Shown: in pieces, positions 8,443-16,549 of the stretch
Layout of the letters: each line of letters opens with the position of its first letter
Numbering within the stretch: position 1 is the first letter of the stretch
Origin: Thiobacillus sp.
Lineage (GTDB): Bacteria; Pseudomonadota; Gammaproteobacteria; Burkholderiales; Thiobacillaceae
Reading direction: 5' to 3'
Assembly: GCF_030696885.1 (NCBI RefSeq)
Contig: NZ_JAUYRI010000024.1
Location: forward strand, 186,001-250,000
DNA: 64,000 nt
Program-made: the position numbers and the translations under genes
The notes under the pieces: generated by a model
Seen by the model: only the letters and a program-made list of their open reading frames with translations
The model's database searches: none
What the model was told of the DNA's origin: nothing

Positions 8443-9486
8443 TCAGCCCATGAAGGCATCTTTGTTTTGCGCAGCGTTGCGCGCCGCGCCCGGTGCGATG
8501 ATGTTGCGGCGGACCAGGTCCTGCAGGCACTGGTCGAGCGTCTGCATGCCGATGTTGCCGCCGGTCTGGATCGAGGAATACATCTGCGCCACCTTGTTTT
8601 CGCGAATCAGGTTGCGGATGGCGGGGGTGCCGATCATGATCTCGTGCGCCGCCACCCGGCCGGTTCCATCCTTGGTTTTCAGCAGCGTCTGCGAGATCAC
8701 CGCGCGCAGCGATTCGGACAGCATCGAGCGCACCATCTCCTTTTCGGCAGCCGGGAACACGTCGACCACCCGGTCGATGGTCTTGGCGGCCGACGAGGTG
8801 TGCAGCGTGCCGAACACCAGGTGGCCGGTTTCAGCCGCGGTCAGCGCCAGGCGGATCGTTTCGAGGTCGCGCAATTCGCCGACCAGGATCACGTCCGGGT
8901 CTTCACGCAGCGCCGAGCGCAGCGCGTTGTTGAACGACAGCGTGTGCGGGCCGACTTCGCGCTGGTTGATCAGGCATTTCTTGCTCTGGTGGACGAATTC
9001 GATCGGGTCTTCCACCGTCAGGATGTGCGCATACTGGTTCTCGTTGACGTAGTCCATCATCGCCGCCAGCGTGGTCGACTTGCCCGAGCCGGTCGGGCCG
9101 GTCACCAGCACGATGCCGCGCGGCTGGTCGGAGATTTCCTTGAAGATCGGCGGGCAGTTGAGCTCTTCCAGCGTCAGCACCTTCGACGGAATCGTCCGGA
9201 ACACCGCACCGGCACCGTATTGCTGGTTGAAGGCGTTGACCCGGAAGCGCGCCAGCGAGGGGATCTCGAACGAGAAGTCGATTTCCAGCGTTTCCTCGTA
9301 CACCTTGCGCTGGCTGTCGTTCATGATGTCGTACACCATGCGGTGGACGTCCTTGTGGTCCATCGGGGGCAGGTTGATGCGGCGGATGTCGCCATTGACC
9401 CGGATCATCGGCGGCAGACTGGCGGACAGGTGCAGGTCGGATGCCTTGTTCTTGACGGAGAATGCGAGCAGTTCGGAAATGTCCAC
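8443..9486 (-). CDS. pilT: Type IV pilus retraction ATPase PilT
   Basis: A 347-residue hexameric ATPase that powers pilus retraction and twitching. Walker A GPTGSGKST is at residues 130-138. The Asp box, Walker B (DVILVGELRDLE), His box and the diagnostic AIRNLIRE motif are all present. The start is GTG at 9486, with a GAGG about seven bases upstream, giving VDISELLAFSVKNKASDLHL, the normal PilT N-terminus. The open frame continues to 9879, but that part overlaps yggS on the other strand. The pilT-yggS gap of 48 bases probably holds both promoters. Confidence 0.96.
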   Translation of the reverse strand: MDISELLAFSVKNKASDLHLSASLPPMIRVNGDIRRINLPPMDHKDVHRMVYDIMNDSQRKVYEETLEIDFSFEIPSLARFRVNAFNQQYGAGAVFRTIPSKVLTLEELNCPPIFKEISDQPRGIVLVTGPTGSGKSTTLAAMMDYVNENQYAHILTVEDPIEFVHQSKKCLINQREVGPHTLSFNNALRSALREDPDVILVGELRDLETIRLALTAAETGHLVFGTLHTSSAAKTIDRVVDVFPAAEKEMVRSMLSESLRAVISQTLLKTKDGTGRVAAHEIMIGTPAIRNLIRENKVAQMYSSIQTGGNIGMQTLDQCLQDLVRRNIIAPGAARNAAQNKDAFMG

Positions 9487-9534
9487 GCGTGCCTCGTTCA
9501 GTATTGGGTAGGGTTTTGTCAGATAATAAGCGAT

Positions 9535-10278
9535 ATGGATAACGGCCCCGATACACGCAAACTTGAGCCTGACCTGAGCGGTGCCGCCGGCACGCCGTGC
9601 GAGCGTTTGCAGGCGGTGCAGGCGCGAATTGCAGCGGCTGTGGCCGAAGCGGGCCGCGATGCCGCGACGCTTCGGCTGCTGGCCGTCAGCAAGACCTTCG
9701 ATGCCGCGGCGGTGCGCGACCTTGCGGCCTGCGGCCAGCGCGCGTTCGGTGAAAACTACGTGCAGGAAGCGCTGGACAAACAGACCGCCCTGCAGGACCT
9801 GCCGCTTGAATGGCATTTCATCGGACCGATCCAGAGCAACAAGACGCGGGCGATCGCCGCGCATTTCAGCTGGGTGCACAGCGTTGACCGGCTGAAGATT
9901 GCCGAGCGGTTGTCGGCACAGCGCCCGCTCGGACTGCCGCCGCTGCAGGTCTGCATCGAAGTGAATGTCAGTGGCGAAGCCAGCAAGGGTGGTGTGCCGC
10001 CGGCCGAGCTGAGTGGTCTGGCCGAGGCCGTGTCGAAGCTGCCCGGTATGCAGTTGCGCGGCCTGATGGCGATTCCGGCGCCGACGCCGGATGCCGCAGC
10101 GCAGCGCGCCGCCTTCCGGCAGGTGCGTGGACAGTTTGATGCGCTACGCGCACGCGGCCACGCGCTCGACACCCTGTCGATGGGCATGTCGGGCGACCTG
10201 GAAGCAGCGATTCTGGAGGGCGCGACCATCGTTCGGGTCGGCACCGCCCTGTTTGGCGAAAGGAAAACCTATGCATAA
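9535..10278 (+). CDS. yggS: YggS/PLPBP pyridoxal-phosphate homeostasis protein
   Basis: A 247-residue protein of the YggS (PLPBP/PROSC) family, a TIM-barrel PLP carrier in the cytosol that keeps free pyridoxal phosphate in balance. The PLP-binding lysine lies in LLAVSKTF (Lys53). Other family marks are GENYVQEALDK, WHFIGPIQSNK and the C-terminal SMGMSGDLEAAI. The N-terminus is slightly extended compared with E. coli. The stop overlaps the proC start by eight bases, matching the common yggS-proC-yggT-yggU order. Confidence 0.95.
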   Translation: MDNGPDTRKLEPDLSGAAGTPCERLQAVQARIAAAVAEAGRDAATLRLLAVSKTFDAAAVRDLAACGQRAFGENYVQEALDKQTALQDLPLEWHFIGPIQSNKTRAIAAHFSWVHSVDRLKIAERLSAQRPLGLPPLQVCIEVNVSGEASKGGVPPAELSGLAEAVSKLPGMQLRGLMAIPAPTPDAAAQRAAFRQVRGQFDALRARGHALDTLSMGMSGDLEAAILEGATIVRVGTALFGERKTYA

Positions 10279-11086
10279 AGTCAGTTTCATCGGTGGCGGC
10301 AACATGGCCGCCGCGATCATCGGCGGCCTGATCGCCAGCGGCACCCAGCCCGCCGACATCGAGGTAGTCGAAATCAATGCCGATGCGCGGGCGCAATTGT
10401 CCGCGCGCTTTGGCGTGGTGACCCATACCGATTTGTCGCAGGCGCGGCTGCATGGCCTGATCGTGTTGGCGGTCAAGCCGCAAACTCTGCCCGACGTGGC
10501 AGCTGCGCTGGCTTCAAGACTGGCTGGCCAGCTGGTGGTGTCGATCGCCGCCGGGGTCCGGGTGGCTGACCTCGCCCGCTGGCTGGGCGGGCACAACCGG
10601 ATCGTGCGCGCGATGCCGAACACCCCGGCCTTGGTGCAGGCCGGGATTACCGGCTTGTTTGCGGCACCTGCCGTCGGCCAGGACGCGCGTTCGCAGGCCG
10701 AGGCGGTGATGCGTGCCGTCGGCGGCGTGGTATGGGTGGACGACGAGCCGCAGCTGGACCTTGTCACCGCAGTGTCGGGCAGCGGCCCGGCCTATGTGTT
10801 TTATTTCATCGAGTCGCTCGAAGCTGCCGGGGTGGCGCAGGGCTTGCCGTCTGAAACCGCGCGCCAGCTGGCGCTGCAGACTTTCTTCGGCGCAGCCAAG
10901 CTGGCCTTGGAATCGGGCGAGGAACCCGGTGTGCTGCGACAGCGCGTCACATCCCGGGGCGGCACCACCGAGCGCGGCATTGCCGTGCTGGAGGCGGCGG
11001 CGGTCAATCTGGCCATCAGTCAGGCGGTGGAGGCCGCCAGCCGCCGCAGCGCCGAACTGGGCGATGAACTCGGGAGACTCGCATGA
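10271..11086 (+). CDS. proC: Pyrroline-5-carboxylate reductase
   Basis: A 271-residue enzyme that reduces pyrroline-5-carboxylate to proline with NAD(P)H. The N-terminal Rossmann fold has FIGGGNMAAAIIGGL. The C-terminal half has the ProC signature with VSGSGPAYVFYFIE and VTSRGGTTERGIAVLE. The ATG at 10271 is used rather than an upstream in-frame start inside yggS, because it begins directly with the dinucleotide-binding strand and overlaps yggS by only eight bases. Confidence 0.95.
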   Translation: MHKVSFIGGGNMAAAIIGGLIASGTQPADIEVVEINADARAQLSARFGVVTHTDLSQARLHGLIVLAVKPQTLPDVAAALASRLAGQLVVSIAAGVRVADLARWLGGHNRIVRAMPNTPALVQAGITGLFAAPAVGQDARSQAEAVMRAVGGVVWVDDEPQLDLVTAVSGSGPAYVFYFIESLEAAGVAQGLPSETARQLALQTFFGAAKLALESGEEPGVLRQRVTSRGGTTERGIAVLEAAAVNLAISQAVEAASRRSAELGDELGRLA

Positions 11087-11132
11087 TCCTGGAAACCTCG
11101 GTTGACCACTCACCGAATGTAAGGAGTCCGGT

Positions 11133-11327
11133 ATGAATGCTGGTTTATATGCCTCCGATTGCATATATCCTTTAACTGAAACCCGTTACGTGCCCGCTGG
11201 CACGCCCGTTCGAGCGCCTGGCTTTGTCGCTCCTCCTTGCAGGCCCCGGCCTGCTGCGTCGTCGCTTCGCGCCAGACACTCGCCCAGACGCACCATCGGA
11301 CGCGTCCAACCGGGGTTCCCAGGATGA
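11133..11327 (+). CDS. Possible 64-residue leader ORF coupled to yggT
   Basis: A short ORF between proC and yggT. Support is positional: a strong ribosome-binding site (AAGGAG) about seven bases before the ATG, and a TGA stop that overlaps the yggT ATG as ATGA. The product (MNAGLYASDCIYPL..., then arginine/proline-rich) resembles no family I know and looks like translated non-coding sequence in its second half. It could be a leader peptide feeding ribosomes to yggT, or a chance ORF. The same 237-base gap contains a short GCAGGCC-CC-GGCCTGC hairpin. Confidence 0.35.
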   Translation: MNAGLYASDCIYPLTETRYVPAGTPVRAPGFVAPPCRPRPAASSLRARHSPRRTIGRVQPGFPG

Positions 11328-11899
11328 TCGAAGCCGCGCTGAAATTCCTGATCCAGACGCTAGGCAACCTGTTCGTGATCGCCGTGCTGCTGCGTTTCAT
11401 GATGCAACTGTTCCGGGTGCCGTTCCGCAATCCGTTCGCGCAGTTCATCGTCGCCCTCACCGATTTCGCGATCAAGCCGCTGCGCCGCGTGGTGCCGGGG
11501 CTGTTTGGCCTCGATCTGGCCTGCCTGCTGCTGGCATTCGTGGTCGAATTCGCGGTCGTAGTGGCCTCGTACTGGCTGGACGGCTTTCCGTTCGCACTGG
11601 CCGGCGGCCGCGTGTGGCCGGTGATGCTGGGGCTGGGGGCGGTGCGGCTGCTAAGCCTGACGGTGTACCTGATCATCGGCCTGACGCTGGTGCGCGCGGT
11701 GCTGTCCTGGGTCAATTCGAATAATCCGTTGATGCCGGTGGTGTACGAGTTGTCCGAACCCTTTCTGCGTCCGCTGCGGCGGGTTGTCCCGATGGTGGCG
11801 CAGATCGACCTGACGCCGCTGGTGCTGTTCATCCTGTGCCAGCTGGTGCTGATGGTGCCGATCCTGGCGCTGGAACGCGCCCTGCTGGGGGCTCTCTGA
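11324..11899 (+). CDS. yggT: YggT family inner-membrane protein
   Basis: A 191-residue protein with two YggT repeats, each carrying a membrane helix pair and a PLRRVVP motif (FAIKPLRRVVP in the first half, FLRPLRRVVP in the second). The exact role of YggT is unknown; links to osmotic adaptation and cell division have been proposed. It follows proC and precedes yggU in the conserved order. The ATG at 11324 is preceded by the stop of a small upstream ORF. Confidence 0.9.
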   Translation: MIEAALKFLIQTLGNLFVIAVLLRFMMQLFRVPFRNPFAQFIVALTDFAIKPLRRVVPGLFGLDLACLLLAFVVEFAVVVASYWLDGFPFALAGGRVWPVMLGLGAVRLLSLTVYLIIGLTLVRAVLSWVNSNNPLMPVVYELSEPFLRPLRRVVPMVAQIDLTPLVLFILCQLVLMVPILALERALLGAL

Positions 11900-11906
11900 G
11901 CGGCTG

Positions 11907-12215
11907 GTGGTCAGCAGCCCTCCGGTCTGGGCGCGACGCGACGGCGCTGACTGGCTACTCGACCTGCACGTTCAGCCGGGGGCGAAATGCACCGCCGTGC
12001 TGGGCGAACACGGCGGGCGGCTGAAGCTAAAGATTGCCGCACCGGCAGTCGATAATAAAGCGAATGTGCATCTGCTGGGCTGGCTGGCCACGCAGCTGGG
12101 CGTGCCGAAAGCCTCGGTATGCCTGGTGCGGGGCGAGACTTCGCGGCAAAAAACCGTGGCGGTGCGGGGGGTCGAGATGCCCTGGCTTGAAATCGAGAAC
12201 AGTAAAATAAAATGA
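11907..12215 (+). CDS. yggU: YggU/DUF167 family protein
   Basis: A 102-residue protein of the DUF167 (YggU) family. The signature LHVQPGAKCTAVLGEHGGRLKLKIAAPAVDNKANVHLLGWLA is recognisable in pieces, as is the later RGETSRQKTVAV. The biochemical function is unknown. The GTG start at 11907 lies seven bases after the yggT stop. Its stop overlaps the next ATG by four bases (ATGA), coupling it to the dynamin-like gene. Confidence 0.9.
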   Translation: MVSSPPVWARRDGADWLLDLHVQPGAKCTAVLGEHGGRLKLKIAAPAVDNKANVHLLGWLATQLGVPKASVCLVRGETSRQKTVAVRGVEMPWLEIENSKIK

Positions 12216-14116
12216 GCATCCATCTGGAACAGGAAGTCGCCGATTTCAGCGAACGGCGTATGCGGCTGGCCGCCGCGATCGCCGACTATGCCGACTGGCT
12301 CGACCGCCGTCACGGCATCGACGCCGAACGCACCCTGCGGCTGACCGACACGGCGTCGAACCTGCGTCAGGACAAGCTGGTGGTGGCCTTCGTCGCCGAG
12401 TTCTCGCGCGGCAAGAGCGAGCTCATCAATGCGCTGTTTTTTGCCGATCATGGCCAGCGCCTGCTGCCTTCCGACGCCGGCCGAACCACGATGTGTCCGA
12501 CCGAGCTGTTTTCAAACCCGGACGACGCGCCGAGCCTGAGCCTGCTGCCGATCGAAACGCGCCGCCGCGAGGATTCGCTGGCACGCTTGAAGCACATGCC
12601 GATCGAGTGGTGCCGGGTCGCGCTCGACCCCAGCGACCCGCGCCAGCTGCGCGACAGCCTGAAAAAACTCACCGAAACCCAGCTGATGCCGGCGGTGGAC
12701 GCGATCGAGCTCGGCCTCTGGAATGGCGAGGATGAAAGCGAACGCCACCACCTGCGCGCCGACGGCACCGTGGAAGTGCCGGCCTGGCGCTACGCCATGA
12801 TCAATTATCCCCACCCGCTGCTTCAGGCCGGGCTGACGATCCTGGACACGCCCGGACTCAACGCACTGGGCACCGAGCCGGAGTTGACGTTGTCGGTCAT
12901 TCCCAATGCGCATGCGGTGATGTTTCTGCTGGCGACGGATACCGGCGTCACCCGTTCCGATCTCGAAATCTGGCAGAAACACGTGCATCGGCATGCCAAC
13001 TACCATGTGGCGGTGCTGAACAAGATCGACATGCTGTGGGACGAGCTGAAAAGTGAAGCCGAAGTACAGGCCACTATCGAGCGTCAGGCCGAGGAGGCCG
13101 CGCGCGTGTTGAAGCTGCCGCGCAGTCGGGTGTTCACCGTGTCGGCGCAGAAGGCGCTGGCCGCCACCATCCGTGGCGACGCGGCTCTGCGCGTGCGCTC
13201 GGGCATCGAGTCGCTGGAATATCTGCTGGCGCATCAGGTGATCCCGGCGCGGCGCGACATGCTCTATCACGCGGTCAGCCACGATGTGATTGCGCAGCTG
13301 GATGAGAGTCGCATCGACCTGTCCGCGCAAATCAAGCGTCGCAGCGACGAACTGATTCAGCTCAACCAGCTGTCGGGCAAGAACCGCGAAATGATCGAGC
13401 AGTCACGCGCCGCCCTGCAAAAGGAAAAGGACAGCTACGACGCCACCGCCGACCAGTTCCGCACCACCCGCAGAATGATGCAGGCGCAGGGCCAGCATCT
13501 GCTGTCCAGCCTGTCGGAAGAGACACTGGGCGAAATCTGCAAGGCCGGTCGCGAAGCACTGGAAGGCAGCTGGACCACGCGCGGCCTGACCAGCGGCATC
13601 CGCCAGCTGAGCGAGCAGATGAGCGGGCGCATCCAGCAGGCGAGCCAGCTGGCGGACAACATGCTGGATGTGCTGGACCAAGCCTACACCCGCTTTCATC
13701 GTCAGCACCAGCTGCCGAAAATGCAGGTGCCTCGACTCGACCTGGGCGCCTACCGCAACCGGCTCAATGGGCTGATGCGCGAGACCGAAGCATTTTGCAA
13801 GGACCCTGCCAACCTGATGCTGGAAAAGCGTTTCATGATCCGGCGCTTTTATGCCGGCCTCGCCGAGGAGGCCCGCAAGGCCTTCAACCTGGCGCGTACC
13901 GAAGCCGAACGCTGGCTGCGCATCGCGCTGGATCCGATCATGACACGCATCCGCGAGCACAAGCAGTACCTCGACATGCGCCTCGCCAGCCTGCAGAAGA
14001 TCCTGGAAAACATGGGCACGCTGCACACCCGCATGGCCCAGATCAAGCAGGAAATCGGCACGCTGCGTCGCGAGAAGACGGAACTCGAGCGCATCGCCGC
14101 GCAGCTGACCGCCTGA
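12212..14116 (+). CDS. Bacterial dynamin-like GTPase
   Basis: A 634-residue protein of the dynamin superfamily. The P-loop is EFSRGKSE near residues 63-70 (first position Ala62 instead of Gly), G3 is DTPGLN at 212-217 and G4 is NKID at 270-273. The remainder is largely helical (about 345-630), with long coiled-coil stretches as expected for a dynamin stalk. Such proteins remodel or protect membranes; no transmembrane paddle is obvious here. It overlaps yggU by four bases, so it is probably expressed with the yggS-proC-yggT block. It ends ten bases before the convergent ptsI stop. Confidence 0.83.
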   Translation: MSIHLEQEVADFSERRMRLAAAIADYADWLDRRHGIDAERTLRLTDTASNLRQDKLVVAFVAEFSRGKSELINALFFADHGQRLLPSDAGRTTMCPTELFSNPDDAPSLSLLPIETRRREDSLARLKHMPIEWCRVALDPSDPRQLRDSLKKLTETQLMPAVDAIELGLWNGEDESERHHLRADGTVEVPAWRYAMINYPHPLLQAGLTILDTPGLNALGTEPELTLSVIPNAHAVMFLLATDTGVTRSDLEIWQKHVHRHANYHVAVLNKIDMLWDELKSEAEVQATIERQAEEAARVLKLPRSRVFTVSAQKALAATIRGDAALRVRSGIESLEYLLAHQVIPARRDMLYHAVSHDVIAQLDESRIDLSAQIKRRSDELIQLNQLSGKNREMIEQSRAALQKEKDSYDATADQFRTTRRMMQAQGQHLLSSLSEETLGEICKAGREALEGSWTTRGLTSGIRQLSEQMSGRIQQASQLADNMLDVLDQAYTRFHRQHQLPKMQVPRLDLGAYRNRLNGLMRETEAFCKDPANLMLEKRFMIRRFYAGLAEEARKAFNLARTEAERWLRIALDPIMTRIREHKQYLDMRLASLQKILENMGTLHTRMAQIKQEIGTLRREKTELERIAAQLTA

Positions 14117-14126
14117 TCCGGCGGGT

Positions 14127-15854
14127 TCAGCCGCCGTTCAGGCGGGCGAGCAGCGGCGCAGTCTTGTCGGGATCGGTGTTCCTCAGCAGCCGCTGCGCGG
14201 CCGGCGTCAGTTCTTCCAGATGCGATTTCAGCACCTGCTGCTTCACCTGCAGCAGGCTGGCCGGGTGCATCGAAAACGTCCGCAGTCCCAGGCCCAGCAG
14301 CAGTCGCGTCAGCAGCGGGTCGCCCGCCATCTCTCCGCACACCGACACCGGTTTGCCCGCCTTGGCGCCCGCGCGCAGCGTGTGCTGGACCAGACCGAGC
14401 ACGGCCGGATGCAGGGGGTCATACAGATGGGCCACGCTGTCGTCGGCGCGGTCGATCGCCAGCGTGTACTGGATCAGGTCATTGGTGCCGATCGACAGGA
14501 AATCCAGCTGTTCGGCAAAGAACGCAGCCGACAGCGCGGCGGCCGGCACCTCGATCATGCCGCCGATGGGGATGCCTTCGTCGAACTTCAGGCCGTCCTT
14601 CCGCAGCGAGGCCTTGGCCTCGTCGATGCGCTGCAGCGTCTGCCGCAGTTCCAGGAAGCTCACCAGCATCGGGATCAGCATGCGTACCTGGCCGTGCGCC
14701 GACGCGCGCAGGATCGCGCGCAATTGGGTATGGAACAGGCCCGGCTCGGCCAGGCACAGGCGAATCGCGCGCAGGCCGAGCGCCGGATTGTCGGCGACGG
14801 TATGGCCCCAGGGCGCCTGCTTGTCGGCGCCGAGGTCGAGCGTGCGGATGGTGACCGGCTTGCCGTCCAGCGCCTCGGTCACCGCCCGGTAGGAGGCGTA
14901 TTGCTCGTCCTCGTCTGGCAGGTCGCTGCGGTTGAGGAAGAGGAATTCGCTGCGGAACAGGCCGATGCCGTGCGCGCCCGAGGTTTTCACCGCGGCGATG
15001 TCGTCCAGCAGTTCGATGTTGGCCATCAGTTCGATCGGCACGCCGTCGAGTGTGGCCGACTTGCTGGTTTTCAACCGCTTCAGCTTGTCGGTGTCGATGC
15101 GCCACTGGTTCTGCCGCAGCCGGTATTCGGCCAGCACCGCTTCGTCCGGGTTGACGATCACCACGCCGTCGCGGCCGTCGACGATCAGCAGGTCGTGGTC
15201 GCGGATCAGGCCGCGCGCGTTGTGCAGCGCCATCACCGAGGGCATGCCCATGCTGCGCGCCAGAATCGCGGTGTGCGAGGTGGTGCCGCCGAGATCGGTG
15301 ATGAAGGCGGCGAAATGCACGTTCTTGAAAATGACCATGTCGGCCGGCGATAACTCGTGCGCGACCAGGATGCGCTCGCTGTCGAAGTCGACGTCCAGCG
15401 GCAGGTGGCTGGGGTGGCCCATCAGCGCCTTCAGCACGCGCTGCACCACCTGCACCACGTCTTCCTGGCGGCTTCTGAGGTAGGCGTCGTCAATTTCGTC
15501 GAAGCGTGCCACCAGCGCTTCCATCTGCTGCGCCAGCGCCCATTCGGCGTTGCACTGGGTTTCGCGGATCAGGCGCTTGGGCTCCTCGGCAATCATCGAA
15601 TCGCCGAGGAACATCAGGTGCATGTCGAGAAAGGCCGACAGTTCCGCCGGTGCGCCGGGCGGGATGTGGCTGCGCAGGATTTCGAGCTCGGCACGGGTGG
15701 CGAAGATGGCCTCATCGAAACGCGCCAGTTCATCCTTGATGTACTTGCGGTCGAGCATGTACTGCGGCACTTCCACGCGCGCATGGGACGTGAGGTGCGC
15801 ATAGCCGATGGCAATGCCGCCGGAGACGCCGATGCCATGCAGCGAGAAGCTCAT
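14127..15854 (-). CDS. ptsI: PTS enzyme I (phosphoenolpyruvate-protein phosphotransferase)
   Basis: A 575-residue enzyme I that takes phosphate from phosphoenolpyruvate and passes it to HPr. The phospho-accepting histidine is His194 in GGTTSHTAILARS, and the C-terminal barrel has the PEP-site segment VSVCGEMAGDP. Its start overlaps the HPr stop by four bases. No sugar-specific EIIB or EIIC gene is nearby, so this looks like a regulatory phosphorelay, as in many betaproteobacteria. Confidence 0.95.
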   Translation of the reverse strand: MSFSLHGIGVSGGIAIGYAHLTSHARVEVPQYMLDRKYIKDELARFDEAIFATRAELEILRSHIPPGAPAELSAFLDMHLMFLGDSMIAEEPKRLIRETQCNAEWALAQQMEALVARFDEIDDAYLRSRQEDVVQVVQRVLKALMGHPSHLPLDVDFDSERILVAHELSPADMVIFKNVHFAAFITDLGGTTSHTAILARSMGMPSVMALHNARGLIRDHDLLIVDGRDGVVIVNPDEAVLAEYRLRQNQWRIDTDKLKRLKTSKSATLDGVPIELMANIELLDDIAAVKTSGAHGIGLFRSEFLFLNRSDLPDEDEQYASYRAVTEALDGKPVTIRTLDLGADKQAPWGHTVADNPALGLRAIRLCLAEPGLFHTQLRAILRASAHGQVRMLIPMLVSFLELRQTLQRIDEAKASLRKDGLKFDEGIPIGGMIEVPAAALSAAFFAEQLDFLSIGTNDLIQYTLAIDRADDSVAHLYDPLHPAVLGLVQHTLRAGAKAGKPVSVCGEMAGDPLLTRLLLGLGLRTFSMHPASLLQVKQQVLKSHLEELTPAAQRLLRNTDPDKTAPLLARLNGG

Positions 15855-16123
15855 GCAAGCTCCTCGCCGAAGCCGCTGGCGATGAGGTCGGCCAGCGTAT
15901 TGATCGCTTCCACCTCGTCTTCGCCTTCGGTTTCCAGCGTGATGGTGCTGCCCTTGGCGGCGGCCAGCATCATCACGCCCATGATGCTCTTGGCGTTGAC
16001 GCGGCGGCCGTTGCGCGACATGAAGACCTGGCTCTTGAAGCTGGAGGCGATCTGGGTGAGGCGTGCCGACGGCCGCGCGTGCAGCCCCAGCTTGTTGACG
16101 ACTTCAACGTCCCGTTGCTGCAT
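15851..16123 (-). CDS. ptsH: HPr phosphocarrier protein
   Basis: A 90-residue HPr. The phospho-acceptor histidine is His15 in GLHARPSA, and the regulatory serine is Ser46 in NAKSIMGVMML, the target of HPr kinase when that enzyme exists. HprK itself is not in this window. The gene overlaps EIIA upstream by 20 bases and ptsI downstream by four, so the three are almost certainly one transcript. Confidence 0.95.
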   Translation of the reverse strand: MQQRDVEVVNKLGLHARPSARLTQIASSFKSQVFMSRNGRRVNAKSIMGVMMLAAAKGSTITLETEGEDEVEAINTLADLIASGFGEELA

Positions 16124-16520
16124 GGCACATGGTCTCGGAAATATGATTGATGCTGTTGCGTCCGCCGTCGACGATGCGTTCGATCAGCTGCGGCAGCGCG
16201 AGCGTATCGCGGTAGTTCAGCGCCTTCAGCAGCATCGGCAGGTTGACGCCGGTGACGCCTTCGATGTGCGCGGGCTCGAGCAGACGGCACAGCGTGTTGC
16301 TGGGCGTGGCGCCATACATGTCGGTCAGCACCAGAATGCCGTCGCCCTGGTCGAGTTCGGCGAGCCGCGCCTGCAGCGCCTTCTGGCGTTCGTCGGGGTC
16401 GGCGTGGCCGATGAAGTCGATCGTGGCCAGGCCGAGCGGGGGCTGGCCCAGAACGTGGGTGGCGCACTCGACCAGACTGTCGCCGAGCGAACCGTGTGCG
16501 ACGATGAGGATGCCAATCAT
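16104..16520 (-). CDS. PTS EIIA component, mannose family
   Basis: A 138-residue EIIA of the mannose/fructose superfamily. The active histidine is His9 in GILIVAHGSLG; LVLTDMYGATPSN and the GVNLPMLLKAL stretch are family marks. No matching EIIB/EIIC/EIID genes follow, only HPr and enzyme I, the arrangement of the incomplete regulatory PTS known in Neisseria and other betaproteobacteria. It probably reports phosphoenolpyruvate status to an unidentified partner. Confidence 0.9.
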   Translation of the reverse strand: MIGILIVAHGSLGDSLVECATHVLGQPPLGLATIDFIGHADPDERQKALQARLAELDQGDGILVLTDMYGATPSNTLCRLLEPAHIEGVTGVNLPMLLKALNYRDTLALPQLIERIVDGGRNSINHISETMCHAATGR

Positions 16521-16549
16521 TGCGTGGAGGTTGGGCCAAAAGTCCTATT

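Noticed and set aside
8416-9534. Long upstream extension of the yggS frame
   Set aside because: It is antisense to pilT and lacks homology; YggS begins at 9535.
9487-9879. N-terminal extension of pilT on the minus strand
   Set aside because: It overlaps yggS on the other strand, and the GTG at 9486 gives the exact PilT N-terminus and length.
11110-11832. A 240-codon leftward ORF over yggT
   Set aside because: It is antisense to the conserved YggT protein, and its sequence is S/T/R-rich shadow composition.
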